A DNA stretch of 64,000 nucleotides from Gossypium raimondii (Eukaryota; Streptophyta; Magnoliopsida; Malvales; Malvaceae): the NCBI RefSeq assembly GCF_025698545.1, contig NC_068569.1, positions 24,490,001 to 24,554,000 of the forward strand. The letters run 5' to 3'. The notes beneath the pieces were generated by a model. The model had not been told where the DNA came from. It worked only from the letters and a program-made list of their open reading frames with translations, and searched no databases. Of the stretch, positions 1 to 11,119 are shown one piece after another; positions within the stretch are counted from its first letter, which is position 1; each line of letters opens with the position of its first letter. The position numbers were made by a program, and so were the translations under genes.

Positions 1-405
1 CCAATTGCAACAAGCAAATATATTGACGACATGATTCTCCCTCCATATATCTCTTTCTTTTCTTTAATTTTAGACATAAGACTTACCATTACATAACATA
101 AAATACATCGAATGCGTCCAGCATATACAAAATGACAAGAAAAAGCAAATATATATAAATGTTCCTTTAAAGAAGGCTTTATGTAGTAAGGCAAAGATAT
201 ATATGAAGTCCCACCGCAAGCTAGGCAGTTGTATTCTAATTTATTATTGTAGAAAAGCCTCCATTATTAATTACTTGTCCCTTGTAGGGTTGTTTATAAG
301 GAAGAGGATTTCTCATTACACATATAGGCATTTCTCCTTCAAACCTACCAATATTAGCTCCAAATTCATTCCTTCTTCCTTCTTCTAAGACAAGAAGAGA
401 TCAAT
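1..405. other. 5' flank of the UPF0496 gene
   Basis: AT-rich non-coding DNA. It holds a TATA-like stretch (TTTATAAGG near 293) about 110 bases before the start codon at 406, so it probably contains the promoter and 5' UTR. I see no other gene here. Confidence 0.5.
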
Positions 406-2750
406 ATGTGGGCAAAGTTTAGAGCTTTTAAGATCAAAAGAGGTATGTATGCTTGCTCTTATAAAATATTTCCTTTTTTTTTTCTCTTAAATAAAAGAGG
501 TTTTAGTTTCTTAAGAATATGAATTCAGTTTAATTCTAAGTTAGTTCTTTGGCTTAGTTTTATGTTTTTATTGGAAAAGGAAATTATTAGAATGAATTGG
601 TATTTGATGCATGAACTGATTTAATTAAGTTTTGAATTTATTTTTAGAAAAAAAAATTGAAATTAATAGTGGTAGGATAATTACCATCACTTGTCCAAAG
701 TCCGAATGGATTTGGGTTGGATTGTAATGAGCTCGCATGATCAGCTCGCTCTCCTGCGAAGTTACACGTGCATAAGACCTTATAAACACGTGTCGAGCCT
801 AGAGTAGGATACGTGTCTATATGCATGAAGCCTACTTGACTGGCATGTCATGTCATGTCAATGAACAATACCCATATCATATAAATATACATATACCACT
901 ACTTGAGGAAGATAGAAAGAGAAAAACACTCAACAAATAGAGTCTCTTTTGATAAGACAATCTAATGCTTGAATGAAAGATTTGTATTAACGAAGATGTG
1001 TTTAAATGGAGCTTTTAAGTGACAAGAAAAAAGAAAGGGGAGTTGCAATAAATTAAAAATCATTTAATTTGTGAAGTAATGATAAATTTAAAATTCAAAC
1101 CCTCATCCTTATAATCATTTTTTTTCTTCAAATTATGATATTTTTAAATAAAAAAAAACCACTAGGCTTTTGGCAAAAGAAAGCTCCATAACTAACTTGC
1201 TAGCTTCTTCAATAAAGGGATTAAATAATTTAATATTGATGACACTTAACCTATTTAGCAATATATAATGTTGAAACAAAGTCGCGAGTTAGATGAGAGA
1301 GTAAGGGTCTTTCTCGCTTTAATCTGTGAGGGTTTGATACTCACCTTAAGTATGGAGTAACTTTAAAACTCGTAGATAGTGTCTACCTCTTTAATAGTGT
1401 CTACCTCTTTAATGGACCTACAGATAATGAATACCTTTAAAAAAACCAAGTCACAAATTAGTTAGTAGATTTATTCTTCATTTGAATTCCTATAATATGT
1501 TTTCACCATTTTCTCCTTTAAAATCATATTTATATTTCTTTTTCTTGACAGTGTAAAAATTGCAAAGACGTGCACATAAACGAAAAAAATAATTGATCTA
1601 ATTATGAGTTGAAAGAATAATTATAAAACTATTTCTTCATTTTGTATCTAATTTCCATTTATCTGTAATATAATATTTTGTTTCAGGTGAAAAAGAAGTG
1701 AGAGATGGTCGCAAAAGCTTGAATGTAAATGATGAATACCTTAGTGCATTAAGAACCAAATCATACTTAGAATTTTCCTCTAAAGCTCAAATATTAGCCA
1801 ATGAACCCTCGGCTTCATTCAAATTCTTTCAACTCTTGGAACCCTGTCCCGACACCATATCTTCTTCCATCTTAAACTCTGCAATCCTTTCCGAAATGCC
1901 CGAACTCAAAACCCTAATCCTGGATTACTTCGATATTAGTGCTGAAGCTTCGAAAATTTGCGGTCATCTCCTCACTAAGATCAACCAAATCCAACGTAAT
2001 TATCACTTCATTCAACGAGCACTCGATTTGTTTGATGATTATTATCATTCTCCTGATAACATGAGACAAGTTCTTTCGGATTTCAACTCATTCTTTGCCC
2101 TAAAAAACCCATTTTCTAACCCTATCAAACATGATTTCAAGATAATCAATGAAAAATACTCCTCAATATTGCACCATCTTAAATCAAAGAAAAGAAAGGT
2201 TACTCGGAAGATAAAGCTGATCAAGTTCATCCACAAAACATCCGGGATTTGTTTAACGACAGCTTGTGGATTGCTAGTAATAATAGCTATAGTTATAGCA
2301 GCACATACTCTTGCACCATTGTTAATGGCGCCTGCAATTTTGGGCTTCGTCCCTGAAAAGCTTTTAAAGAAGAAAAAACAGGTATTGAAGAAACTTCCAT
2401 GTTTGAAATGTGGGTTCCTTAGGAAAGTTGGGGAGCAACTTGATGTTGCAGCCAAGGGAACTTATATCTTGAATCGGGATTTCGATACACTGAGTCGGCT
2501 GGTTTCTAGGTTAAATGATGAAGTTGAACACAAGAAGGAAATGATAGGGATTTGTTTGGAGAGGCAAAGGGAAGATCATAGGTTTTGTCTTCAAATCGTG
2601 AAGGAGTTGAAGAAGAGCCATGGTGGATTCTGGAAACAGCTGGAGGAGCTTGAAGAACATGTTTATTTGTGCCTTGTAACAATCAATCGAGTAAGGGCAT
2701 TAGTAATCAAGGAAATGACTGCATCTTTTACACAAGGTTTCAGGGACTAG
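406..2750 (+). CDS. UPF0496 family membrane protein, two exons
   Basis: Coding exons 406-442 and 1687-2750 join at GTATGT...TTTCAG into an uninterrupted frame of about 366 residues. The short first exon gives MWAKFRAFKIKR, and a glycine codon spans the junction. Without that exon the open frame has only a GTG codon to start from, so 406 is the better start. The protein has an amphipathic helical N-terminal half (NVNDEYLSALRTKSY near residues 25-40), a hydrophobic hairpin around residues 200-232, a basic KKKK cluster, and a coiled-coil C-terminal third rich in E, K and L. This layout and length (about 350-390 aa) match the plant UPF0496 (DUF677, At3g49070/At1g20180-like) family. Its molecular role is unknown; members are membrane-associated. 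The 1.24-kb intron is large and contains a promoter-like patch. Confidence 0.85.
760..890 (+). promoter_or_regulatory. G-box cluster and TATA inside intron 1
   Basis: Two perfect CACGTG G-boxes (765-770, 787-792) and a further ACGTG (811-815) lie within about 50 bases. They are followed by an ATATAAATATA stretch at about 878-888 and then a purine-rich stretch like a 5' leader. The patch is more GC-rich than the surrounding intron. It may be an intronic enhancer or alternative promoter for the UPF0496 gene, or a piece of an inserted promoter-bearing repeat. Confidence 0.35.
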
Positions 2751-3093
2751 TTATACAAGCTTTTCTTCTACAAGTTCAATGTGTGTATATGTTTATAATT
2801 GTAAATAACAACCACCATTCGTTTTTTCTTTAATATTATTAAGAGTATAATCTCATGAATTTATAGTGTATAAATGTATAGATAATTGTTTAATCAAAGG
2901 TTAATGAGTCAAAGTTGATATAAAACATAACAACATCGAATGATTCAGTAGATTCCGTAGCGAAATTATAAATATATTTCTATATAGATTATACAAGACA
3001 CCGAGATGTATAGCATATTACATTAATAAATATACCACTTCTCTAAATAGAACAAAGATTAAATCTTTAATCAGATATGCGTGCATATAACAA
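2751..3093. other. Intergenic spacer between convergent genes
   Basis: AT-rich spacer holding the 3' ends of the UPF0496 gene and of the first citrate-binding-protein gene. No coding sequence is visible. Confidence 0.5.
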
Positions 3094-3981
3094 TCATTTT
3101 TTGAAAAGCTTAATATCCCTCCACCTAGATTCCATGAAGTTGCTAGATTTAGCAGGTGCAGCATAAACGCCACATTTGAAATACAAGTCACCGGGTCCTT
3201 GATCGTTCACCACGAACTTCTCTTCTCCATCAATGAAAACAGTGATCTTCCCTTTGCCTACATCATGGATCACATTCACTCGAAACCACTTGTCGTACAG
3301 ATCCGTGGCCACCAGGTTGTACCGATAATACCTCATGTTTCCATTGTAAATCCGCAGTTGCAGCGTCGTTGCTCCTTCAGCAGCGCCATGAATTTGCACT
3401 ATGGTCACCCCGGATGTCCCTGTTGGGACGAAAGCATAGCCTTCAAATTGCCAAATTCCAGACGAATAGTCATGTCCCTATAACACCATGCACCCACAGT
3501 TCAATTAGATTGCACTTGGGTTTCATAGTATGTGTTCCATTTCGAACGGAATTGAATAAAACTATAATGCCCTTCGTAGAAAAAGATAAGATCAATTTAA
3601 AAAATGGCATTTATATTTTTTTTGCAAAGATACTTAAATATCCGTAATCACGTAAAGCCTCCAAATTAATATTTTACTTCTTACCACTTGATTCAATACA
3701 TGCTAGTTTACCTTTATACGCACTTCTGTGCGAGGTCTAGTGTCACTGTCAGGTTTGAAGGACTTATCTCTATTGTAGACCCAAAAACTCCGAATACCAT
3801 CGGAGTAATTATAACGTTGAGAAAGTGGTATATTATACGGTTTCTGTAAATCGAAATTCTCATCTGTTAATGGCACACGAGTGAACCCATCGGTAGGATC
3901 TGCACCACAAATAAACCAATGATCTTTCAAACAAAAAATAACAACAATAATCAAAAGTTTGTAGCAATTGGAAGCCTTCAT
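3094..3981 (-). CDS. Citrate-binding-protein-like secreted protein, copy 1
   Basis: Two exons on the minus strand, 3981-3712 and 3477-3094, joined by a 234-base intron with GT-AG ends in phase 0, give 217 residues. A hydrophobic signal peptide covers about residues 1-26 and ends ...WFICG. The mature part begins ADPTDGFTRVPL and continues through FWVYNRDKSFKPDS, TRPRTEVRIK, GHDYSSGIWQFEGY and the VYAAPAK near the C-terminus. This is the plant citrate-binding-protein group of the alginate-lyase-2 (PF08787) jelly-roll fold, named after the rubber-tree vacuolar citrate-binding protein. Its biochemical role in this plant is not provable from sequence. An almost identical second exon occurs in the tandem copy at 9862-10827. 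A TATA box lies about 80 bases before the start. Confidence 0.9.
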
Positions 3982-4058
3982 TTTGGTGCAATTTCAGAAG
4001 AAGAAGTAAAGGAAAACTTAAGTTGTATGAAGATGGCATAACCAGATCTTTGGGACCA

Positions 4059-4066
4059 TATTTATA
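4059..4066 (-). promoter_or_regulatory. TATA box of citrate-binding-protein copy 1
   Basis: TATAAATA on the minus strand, about 80 bases upstream of the ATG at 3981. The same element and the flanking bases are kept before copy 2 (10900-10907), which supports its being the core promoter. Confidence 0.6.
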
Positions 4067-4914
4067 GTCAGATATTTGACGGAAATATTTGCCACATTGT
4101 TTTTTAGATTAACTTTTGCCGTAAGCCATTGGCAGGACCTTTATGCTGCTGTTTTAATCGATTAGTCTTATATCTCAGCCAATGAAAAGCGCCTTGAAGC
4201 TGAAACTTTGGCTTCATATGTCACAACTCTTTTAAGGTTCAAATTAATTCTCTTAGATACTACAATTATGTCTTCATCTCCAATGAATATTATGCTGTCC
4301 TTGATGAACCCATTTTAAAATTATATTATCCGGATTTAAATGAGTATGGGGTATGGTTTTGTATTTTATGTAAAAAAAAAGTATATTTTATATTTATAAT
4401 TAAATTTTGCAGGCGAATTTTAAAACTGCTTCATACTCAAGTGATGATCGAATCCTCAACCACTAGTTAAGGCAAATATATTTTAATCATGAATATAGAA
4501 TATAATTTGCAATGAGTCATCGATGATATCGGTAAAGGCTGAAGCCATATTTTGATATCTATTATGAATTAAATTCTCTCCTGTACCTATATAGTTTGTA
4601 ATTGCAGTTGTAAGCAGTAAATTTTGGGTGATTTTTAACCGCATATTGCCGAGGAAACTTGGTTGATGCTACCTGACAAGCTGTTTAAAAGAAGTGACCG
4701 GATTCCTTTTGAGGTTTCTGTTGTAAAGAAAAAAAACCCTTAATTAAACCAACTAATTCGAAAAATAGCAATCATTAATTCTAAATACTAAGTAAATATA
4801 ATAAAAACAAAATTAGGTATCCACATAACTTTTTATCATTTTTCAATTATTTAATTACATTTTAACAATATTTTCTATATAATTAATATATAATTTTGAT
4901 AATCTTTTTTACCT
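4067..4914. other. Promoter-distal AT-rich spacer
   Basis: Upstream region of citrate-binding-protein copy 1. Its first 200 bases are still partly alignable with the upstream region of copy 2 (for example the 'ggcaggacctttatgctg' stretch near 4131 and 10979), marking the duplicated segment. Beyond that I see only AT-rich sequence. Confidence 0.4.
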
Positions 4915-5160
4915 GAACCCCAAACCTCAAAGTCAAATCCAAAATCTTGAACCTTGAACTCGAACCCCTAAATACATAATTTTAACAACTTTTTAACTTG
5001 AACCCTGAACCTCAAAATTAAATCTAAAATTTTAAACCCTAAACCCAAACCCAAACCTAGAACTCAAACCTCGAATCATAAACCCTAAACCATAAACTTG
5101 GCCTTTTGTTTAAGTTTAGGTTTAGGGTTCAAGGTTTAAGGTTTCAAGTTCGGAGTTCTG
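4915..5160. repeat. Degenerate telomere-like repeat in inverted halves
   Basis: The left half (about 4915-5097) is many variants of AACCCTAAA/AACCCAAAC. After a short spacer the right half (about 5110-5160) switches to the complementary TTTAGGGTTC/GGTTTAAGG form. The result is an imperfect palindrome of telomere-like heptamers in the middle of a chromosome arm. It resembles the AAACCCT-rich interstitial repeats found in many plant genomes and is not a functional telomere. Confidence 0.55.
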
Positions 5161-5193
5161 GTTAAAAAAATTACAAAAATTATGTATCAATGA

Positions 5194-6254
5194 TGTTGAC
5201 ACCATTTTTTGATGAAAACGGAGTCGACTTGGGTTTTGAAAAATGAAACGGGAGTCGCCACCAATCATTTTTAATGAGGTGTGATTGGATCACCTCGAGA
5301 AGTGGTTATTTTTAATAAACGATTTAATTTTATTAAAACAACGATTTTGGTCCACGAAATTCAGAAAAATGGGTTCGGGAGTCGGTTACGCACGAGGAAG
5401 GATTAGCACCCTCGATACGCCCAAAATTGGTACCTAGTTGATTACTTAATGTCTTAGTGTTGAAAAACTGAAAACTTTAGAGAGATTTAAAATACGATCC
5501 TAAAAAAAACTCGGATGACATGGATTGAAATTCAAGAGGATATTTGGTTGTTCGGTTAAACGAGAAATTGAAACCCAGCACATTAGGGCACGTTCCTCGA
5601 ATTTTCAAAAGTAAAACATTGCCTTATTTGAAATTTTTAAAAGGATACTTAGTTATTTGGTTGAACGAGAAAAATCGAAACCCAGCACATTAGGGCACGT
5701 TTTCTCGAGTTTCCAAATGCTAAATATTGCCTCATTTAGAAAAATTTCTTTTTGAAGTATGGTATTAATATGCATAATGAAATAGCAAATATGATATTGT
5801 GCATAAAATAATATGTGTAAAGAATGAAAAAAATCAAATCAATCACGTATATACAAAAAAAAAAACTAAAACATTTTAAAGAATGAACATATAAATAAAT
5901 AAATAAATAAATAAATAAATGAACATTAAGTAAAACAAATAATAACAAAAAGTAAATAGATCAAAATTATAAAATATATAAAAATATTCATGCGCATATA
6001 AGGAAAATATTTATATATATAATTATAAAATAGGAAAACATATATATATATATATATATGTTTTAAAGTTATTAAATATAAAAGCTCATATAGGTATATA
6101 CATATATGTATGTATGTGCATATAAAAGGATAAAACAAGATATATTAGTATATATATATGTATTCGTAAGAGAAATATATATGGACATATATGTATATAT
6201 AAATTATAAAGTATAAAATATATATAAATAGGTACACGTGTATAAAAATATGTA

Positions 6255-6291
<37 letters not shown>

Positions 6292-7663
6292 CAAAAGCTA
6301 AAAGGTTAAAAGATATGGATGAGTAAACAATAACAAAAATAGTAATAACAAAGATAACAATAATAATAATATTTAGTTTAATAATAATAAAAGTCATAAC
6401 GAAAGAAGGATTAAATTAACAAATAAACAAAACATAGGATGAAATCGAGAGAAAAATGAAATTACAGGGTAAAAACCACAATAAAACAAACAAGAAAGAC
6501 TAAAATGGAAATGCGCGCAACTGTCACGGACCAAACGAGTAATAAAACCCTTATCAGGACACGTGTCCGTTGTCCAGTACGCCGAAGGGTTAGCGACGAA
6601 ATCGAAAAAGAAACAAAAGTTCGGGGCTAAAATTGAAAGAAAATAAAATTGAACAAAAGGGAGTAAATTTAAAAGAAAATAAACATGGAAGGACCGAAAC
6701 CGAAAATAGACCCTCAGGTACGAAAACAAGCGGACCTTCATCGGGTCGGGTCGGGTCGGTCTGATCCATGTCAAAACGACGCCGTTTTGGGACTATTGAG
6801 GCCAGTCCTAAACGACGCCGTTTAAGGTGTCTATTTAAGTTTGTTTTTATTTTTTTTATTTTTCATTCTTCTCTGTTTTAAACAAAAAAAACTTCAAAAC
6901 ACTCTCCCCACCCCTCTCCTTTCCGGCCAAGGGGCCCGATCAGAAGCCACCACACCGATCATGCGGCGGCCGCCAGAGGGCGTGTTAGAAGGCGAAAGGT
7001 CAGCTTTTTAGTCCCGTTTCAAAGGCCATCATAGATCGGCTTTCCTACCCATAAAGCTGAGAGAAAAACCCCAAAAGTCACCATCCCCGTCCATTTTCGG
7101 TAACCCGAAGGATTCCGACGACAACCCCAAACACGGCGTTCAGGTACGTCCCTTTTTTATTTATCCTTTAGGCTTATTAACTGTGAAAGAAAAGAAAGCA
7201 AAAACAGAATGGAATCTAAGAGGAAAAAGACTAAAAATATCACCTTTCAAATTGATTTTTTCTTTTCTATTTCTTCAATATTTTTTCAAAAAATCGGAAC
7301 CCCTTTACAAAGATTCATTCTCGGCTTTATATCCGATTTACATAAGTTTTTTTAGTTTATTTTTTTCTTGCTGATGTTTCCTTTCTGTCATTGCAGACAT
7401 GGGCGCACGTGGATGGAGATGACAGTGGCAGTTGGCGGTGGTTGCTGGCAGAGCAGGTGAGCAGAAGACCAAAGGTCAGAAGACCCTAGGAGCGGCGCCT
7501 AGGGTTCTTCTGTTTTCTGCTAGTGTTTTGGGTTTTGGGCTGAGGGTAGGCTATTGGGCCTATTCGGGTTTGGCATGTGGGCCGGTTCCGCTGGGTTAGG
7601 TCTATTTTAGGTGGGTAGTTGGGTATTGGGTTATTGGGCTAGGGCAAAATGTTGGGTTGTATA
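5194..7663 (+). mobile_element. Solo LTR of a Ty3-type retrotransposon (fossil)
   Basis: A block of about 2,470 bases begins TGTTGACACC and ends ...GGGTTGTATA. It is flanked by AATGA at 5189-5193 and again at 7664-7668, a perfect 5-bp target duplication. Inside are a CTATTTAAG TATA-like motif near 6829 followed by a GC-rich transcribed-looking stretch, as in a plant LTR promoter. No gag or pol sequence lies inside, so it is most simply a solo LTR left by LTR-LTR recombination. The long LTR and its TGTTGACACC start recall large-LTR Ty3 (Tat/Ogre-like) elements; that lineage is inference. The non-canonical TA end is the weakest part of the boundary call. Confidence 0.55.
5535..5748 (+). repeat. 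Tandem duplication of about 105 bp inside the solo LTR
   Basis: Two consecutive, roughly 80-85 percent similar units share the core 'cccagcacattagggcac' (about 5575 and 5684). It is an internal feature of the LTR and not an independent insertion. Confidence 0.6.
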
Positions 7664-9454
7664 AATGACATGAAAAAAATTGTTGAAATGTCATTAAATA
7701 ATTGGAGAATGATACATGATCACGTAGCGTCCCTGTTTTATACAATCATTTCTCAATAAATACAAGCTTGTTGTCTTTTTAATACAACTTTCAATTTTAC
7801 ATGTTTATCATTTATCATTGTATATTTTTTTAATTAGGATTTATGTTGATTAAGAGTTAGCACTTAGAAGGGGAAGTATATACCTCCCCCATAAATGGGG
7901 ACATGTTGTAGCTCGGAAGGTCACCCGAGGGATGTACTTCACCTGCTATAGACCGGGAGGTCGTCAAAAGCTTTACTCCTTGTCTTAGCCAACCAAGCTG
8001 GCAGAAGGTGACCGTTCGAGGAAGCTAACCACTCGTTCCTCTGGACACTTGACCTTTTCTTAAGAACGTGATCATTTTGGTCATGAAACCTCATGTGAGT
8101 TCAACTGCTTCGTACCTCGAATTAGAACGAATGACAGGGTATGTCTCGTCACAAACATCCTCATCCCATCAAAGACATTCGCCCCACGTGTCCCACAATG
8201 ATGACTGATTACGAGTCCAACACATTAATGTCATCTTACACGGGACCTCGCCTATAAATAGCCTCTAGAATGATGAAGAGGGGATAAACTCTCAGAGATA
8301 CTTGCCTACATGTTGTCAAATTACCACTTAGTCTTTATACTTTTCACCTCCACTCTCTATAACATTTGGCTCTCTATCTTGATTAGGTGAATAGATCTTC
8401 GTCAACACCACCATGCCCTCCTCCGTTTCTCCTCCTTGTTGTATCTTTGTATCAACGGTTCGTATCCTTTATAAAAAAACAAATAGATATCTAATGATTG
8501 AGGGACAAATAACACCATTTTCTTATCGAATTTGTTAAGGTAAATTTTTGAAGTGGCTGACTAAGTGCCAATCGGATGTAGCCATTTCTATCAACACTGT
8601 GATAGACAAATACTTGCTATATTTGGAGTTGGCACTTTATTGAAACAAAATCTATGAGCTTTGTATAATGTCGACATTTTGGGTATATGCAAGCTCGACT
8701 TTGAAACCAATCCATTTAAAGCAACTTTCCTTGAAAATTGGATTGGTTCCAATCAAGCAATTGAATTCTTTGGATTGTGGAGACCGGATCAGGATAACAT
8801 TGAAGATACCATTGAAGAATGAATCTCCAACAGTTCACTTTACATCGATCTTTATTAATATATTATATTTTGCTATTTTATAGCTAATGATTGGATTGTA
8901 ATTAATCTTTAGTATGTTAGCAAGTCTAGGAAACTCTTACATACTGTGAGACTTGTATAGATTTATGTATTGAGTATTGAGAGCACTTTATTGTTCATCG
9001 AGAAACATATGTGAGTGCATTTAAGATTAAACAAGTTGTGTTTATAGCCTAAGTTCTCAATGAGAGAACTTATAGAGATGAGTGATCTAGGCCTTTAAGA
9101 TACAAAAGTGAGGTTGCTATACTAGGAGAGTGATACAACTTGAATCACTTGTTGTATTGAGGATTAAAGAGTGGATTTACTCATTGAAGTAGGCTTCGTA
9201 GACGTAGGGAAACCAAATTGCATAAACAATACTTTGTATACTTTGTTTAATCTATTTTACAGTCTTTTTTTCAGTGGCACTCAAAATGACCACTACAGTC
9301 AAACACTTTCATTCAAGCACTAATCATTATAAACAATTAAACAAAGATTTAAGAGAAAATTTACTTACATTTTAATTAGAAGAATATCTTCTTTTATTAT
9401 TATCGAAAGCATCATCAAAGGCTTCAATCCCTTACTCAAAGTAATAAATTCATA
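7664..9454. other. Retroelement-derived scraps, LTR-like pieces
   Basis: No host gene is visible. At 7860-8470 a GC-richer block carries CCTATAAATAG near 8250 followed by a pyrimidine-rich leader, like the promoter and R region of an LTR. At about 8990-9290 another piece ends in a GTAGACGTAGG-like stretch typical of plant LTR 3' parts. Neither has recognisable ends or target duplications, so I call them decayed LTR fragments only tentatively. Confidence 0.35.
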
Positions 9455-9645
9455 AAAGATTATCATAAGGAGACGGGGATGATTATGATCCGTGCAAATA
9501 TTGAAGAGGATGAAAATATCATCATGACTCGGTGTCTTGATAGACTGAATCAAGAGATTACCAACAAAGCAAATCTCTAACACCATGTAGACATGGATAA
9601 GATGTAAAAATCCATTGAAAAGCAATTGAAGATTAGAGGGTTTGG
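9455..9645 (+). mobile_element. Gag fragment of a Ty3-like element (fossil)
   Basis: The plus-strand translation around 9480-9600 resembles the Retrotrans_gag pattern of plant Ty3 elements (...MTRCLDRLNQEI..., compare the family's 'ARFLxGLNREIA' and following acidic 'VELED' segment). It is a short, broken relic with no other part of the element attached, lying between the two citrate-binding-protein genes. Confidence 0.45.
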
Positions 9646-9861
9646 GTTTGAAAACTCCTAGGAAGAATCATAGCTGAAAAAGGGAAGAAATCAAGAAGCA
9701 AAATATAATACTAAGATCAATAGCAGATTACATTGATAAATAATCACTTTTCTAAGCAGAGATTAAATATTAACTATATATATGTATACAAGACCAAGAT
9801 GAATAGCATATTACATTAATCAATAACCACTTCGTTAATTATATATGTGTATATATAACAA

Positions 9862-10827
9862 TCATTTTTTGAAAAGCTTAATGTCCCTCCACCTAGATTC
9901 CATGAAGTTGCTAGATTTAGCAGGTGCAGCATAAACGCCACATTTGAAATACAAGTCACCGGGTCCTTGATCGTTCACCACAAACTTCTCTTCTCCATCA
10001 ATGAAAACAGTGATCTTCCCTTTGCCTACATCATGGATCACATTCACTCGAAACCACTTGTCGTACAAGTCGGTGGCCACCAAGTTGTACCTATAATACC
10101 TCATGTTTCCATCGTAAATCCGCAGTTGCAGCGTCGTTGCTCCTTCAGCAGCGCCATGAATTTGCACTATGGTCACCCCGGATGTCCCTGTTGGGACGAA
10201 AGCATAGCCTTCAAATTGCCAAATTCCAGACGAATAGTCATGTCCCTAAAACCCACGTACGGTTCAGTTAGAATGCACTTTGGCTTCATAGTGTGTGTTA
10301 GACAAACGAGATATTTTTCCAAAGATCCGTCCGATTTTGGACGAAATTGAATAACAATATAATGCCCAAAAATGGTACACTTGCATTTGCATGTCATTTT
10401 TTTATTATTAAAGATGTTTGAATATCTCGTAGCCACCTTACGTCTAATTATTCTAGAATCGAATCAGAACAGACTCAAAGGAGAAAAGTTTTTTCTTTTC
10501 AAAAAATTCGAGACTAAGACTTCTCTTTATCACTCGATTGAAGATACGTTAATTTACCTTTATGCGTACTTCTGTGCGAGGCCTAGTGCCGCTGTCAGGT
10601 TTGAAGGGCTTATCTTTATTGTAGACCCAAAAACTTCGAACACCATCGGAGTAATTATAACGTTGGGAGAGTGGCATATTATATGGTTTTTGTAAATCAA
10701 AATTCTCATCTGTTAATGGCACACGAATAAATCCATCCGTAGGATCTGCACCACAAATAAGTAACTGGTGATTTAAACAAACAACAGCAACAATAATCAA
10801 AACTCTATAGCAATTGGAACCCTTCAT
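9862..10827 (-). CDS. Citrate-binding-protein-like secreted protein, copy 2
   Basis: Exons 10827-10558 and 10245-9862 with a 312-base phase-0 intron give 217 residues, the same structure as the copy at 3094-3981. The signal peptide (MKGSNCYRVLIIVAVVCLN...) and exon 1 differ from copy 1 at about 17 of 90 residues. Exon 2 differs at only 1 of 127 residues (IYDGN against IYNGN). At DNA level I count about 8 differences in 384 bases for exon 2 and close to 40 in 270 for exon 1. The pair is a local tandem duplication in the same orientation; the unequal divergence points to later gene conversion over exon 2. Function as for copy 1. Confidence 0.9.
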
Positions 10828-10899
10828 TTTGGTGCAATTGGAATAGTATAATCAAAACTTGAGTTGTATGAAGATAGCATAACCAGATCTTTGAAACCA

Positions 10900-10907
10900 T
10901 ATTTATA
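10900..10907 (-). promoter_or_regulatory. TATA box of citrate-binding-protein copy 2
   Basis: TATAAATA on the minus strand, 73-80 bases before the ATG at 10827, in the same context as the box of copy 1. Confidence 0.6.
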
Positions 10908-11119
10908 GTAAGATATCTTACTTTGTTTTTTAGTTTATTTTTCAGATTAAGGTTTACCGTAAGGCATTAAATAAGAATGGCAGGACCTTTATGCTGTTTT
11001 CTTTCTCTCTTAAAGTCCAACTATATTGCTCTTTTGGGAACTCTTTTAAGGTTGAAATTATTTGTCTTAGATACTCATATTATGTCTGCTTCTCCAATGA
11101 ATATTATGTTGTCCTTTGT

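Noticed and set aside
2045-2455. 136-codon antisense open frame
   Set aside because: Shadow of the UPF0496 coding exon on the opposite strand.
4915-5160. True telomere or chromosome end
   Set aside because: Heptamers are degenerate and reverse orientation, and genes continue on both sides.
5736-6397. Three adjoining minus-strand open frames of 70-103 codons
   Set aside because: Their I/Y/F-rich translations come from TA-, ATTT- and AT-rich microsatellites inside the solo LTR.
6394-6774. 126-codon minus-strand open frame
   Set aside because: Antisense to the U3-like part of the LTR with no recognisable domain.
8668-8883. 71-codon plus-strand open frame
   Set aside because: No family match and set among LTR-like scraps; chance frame.
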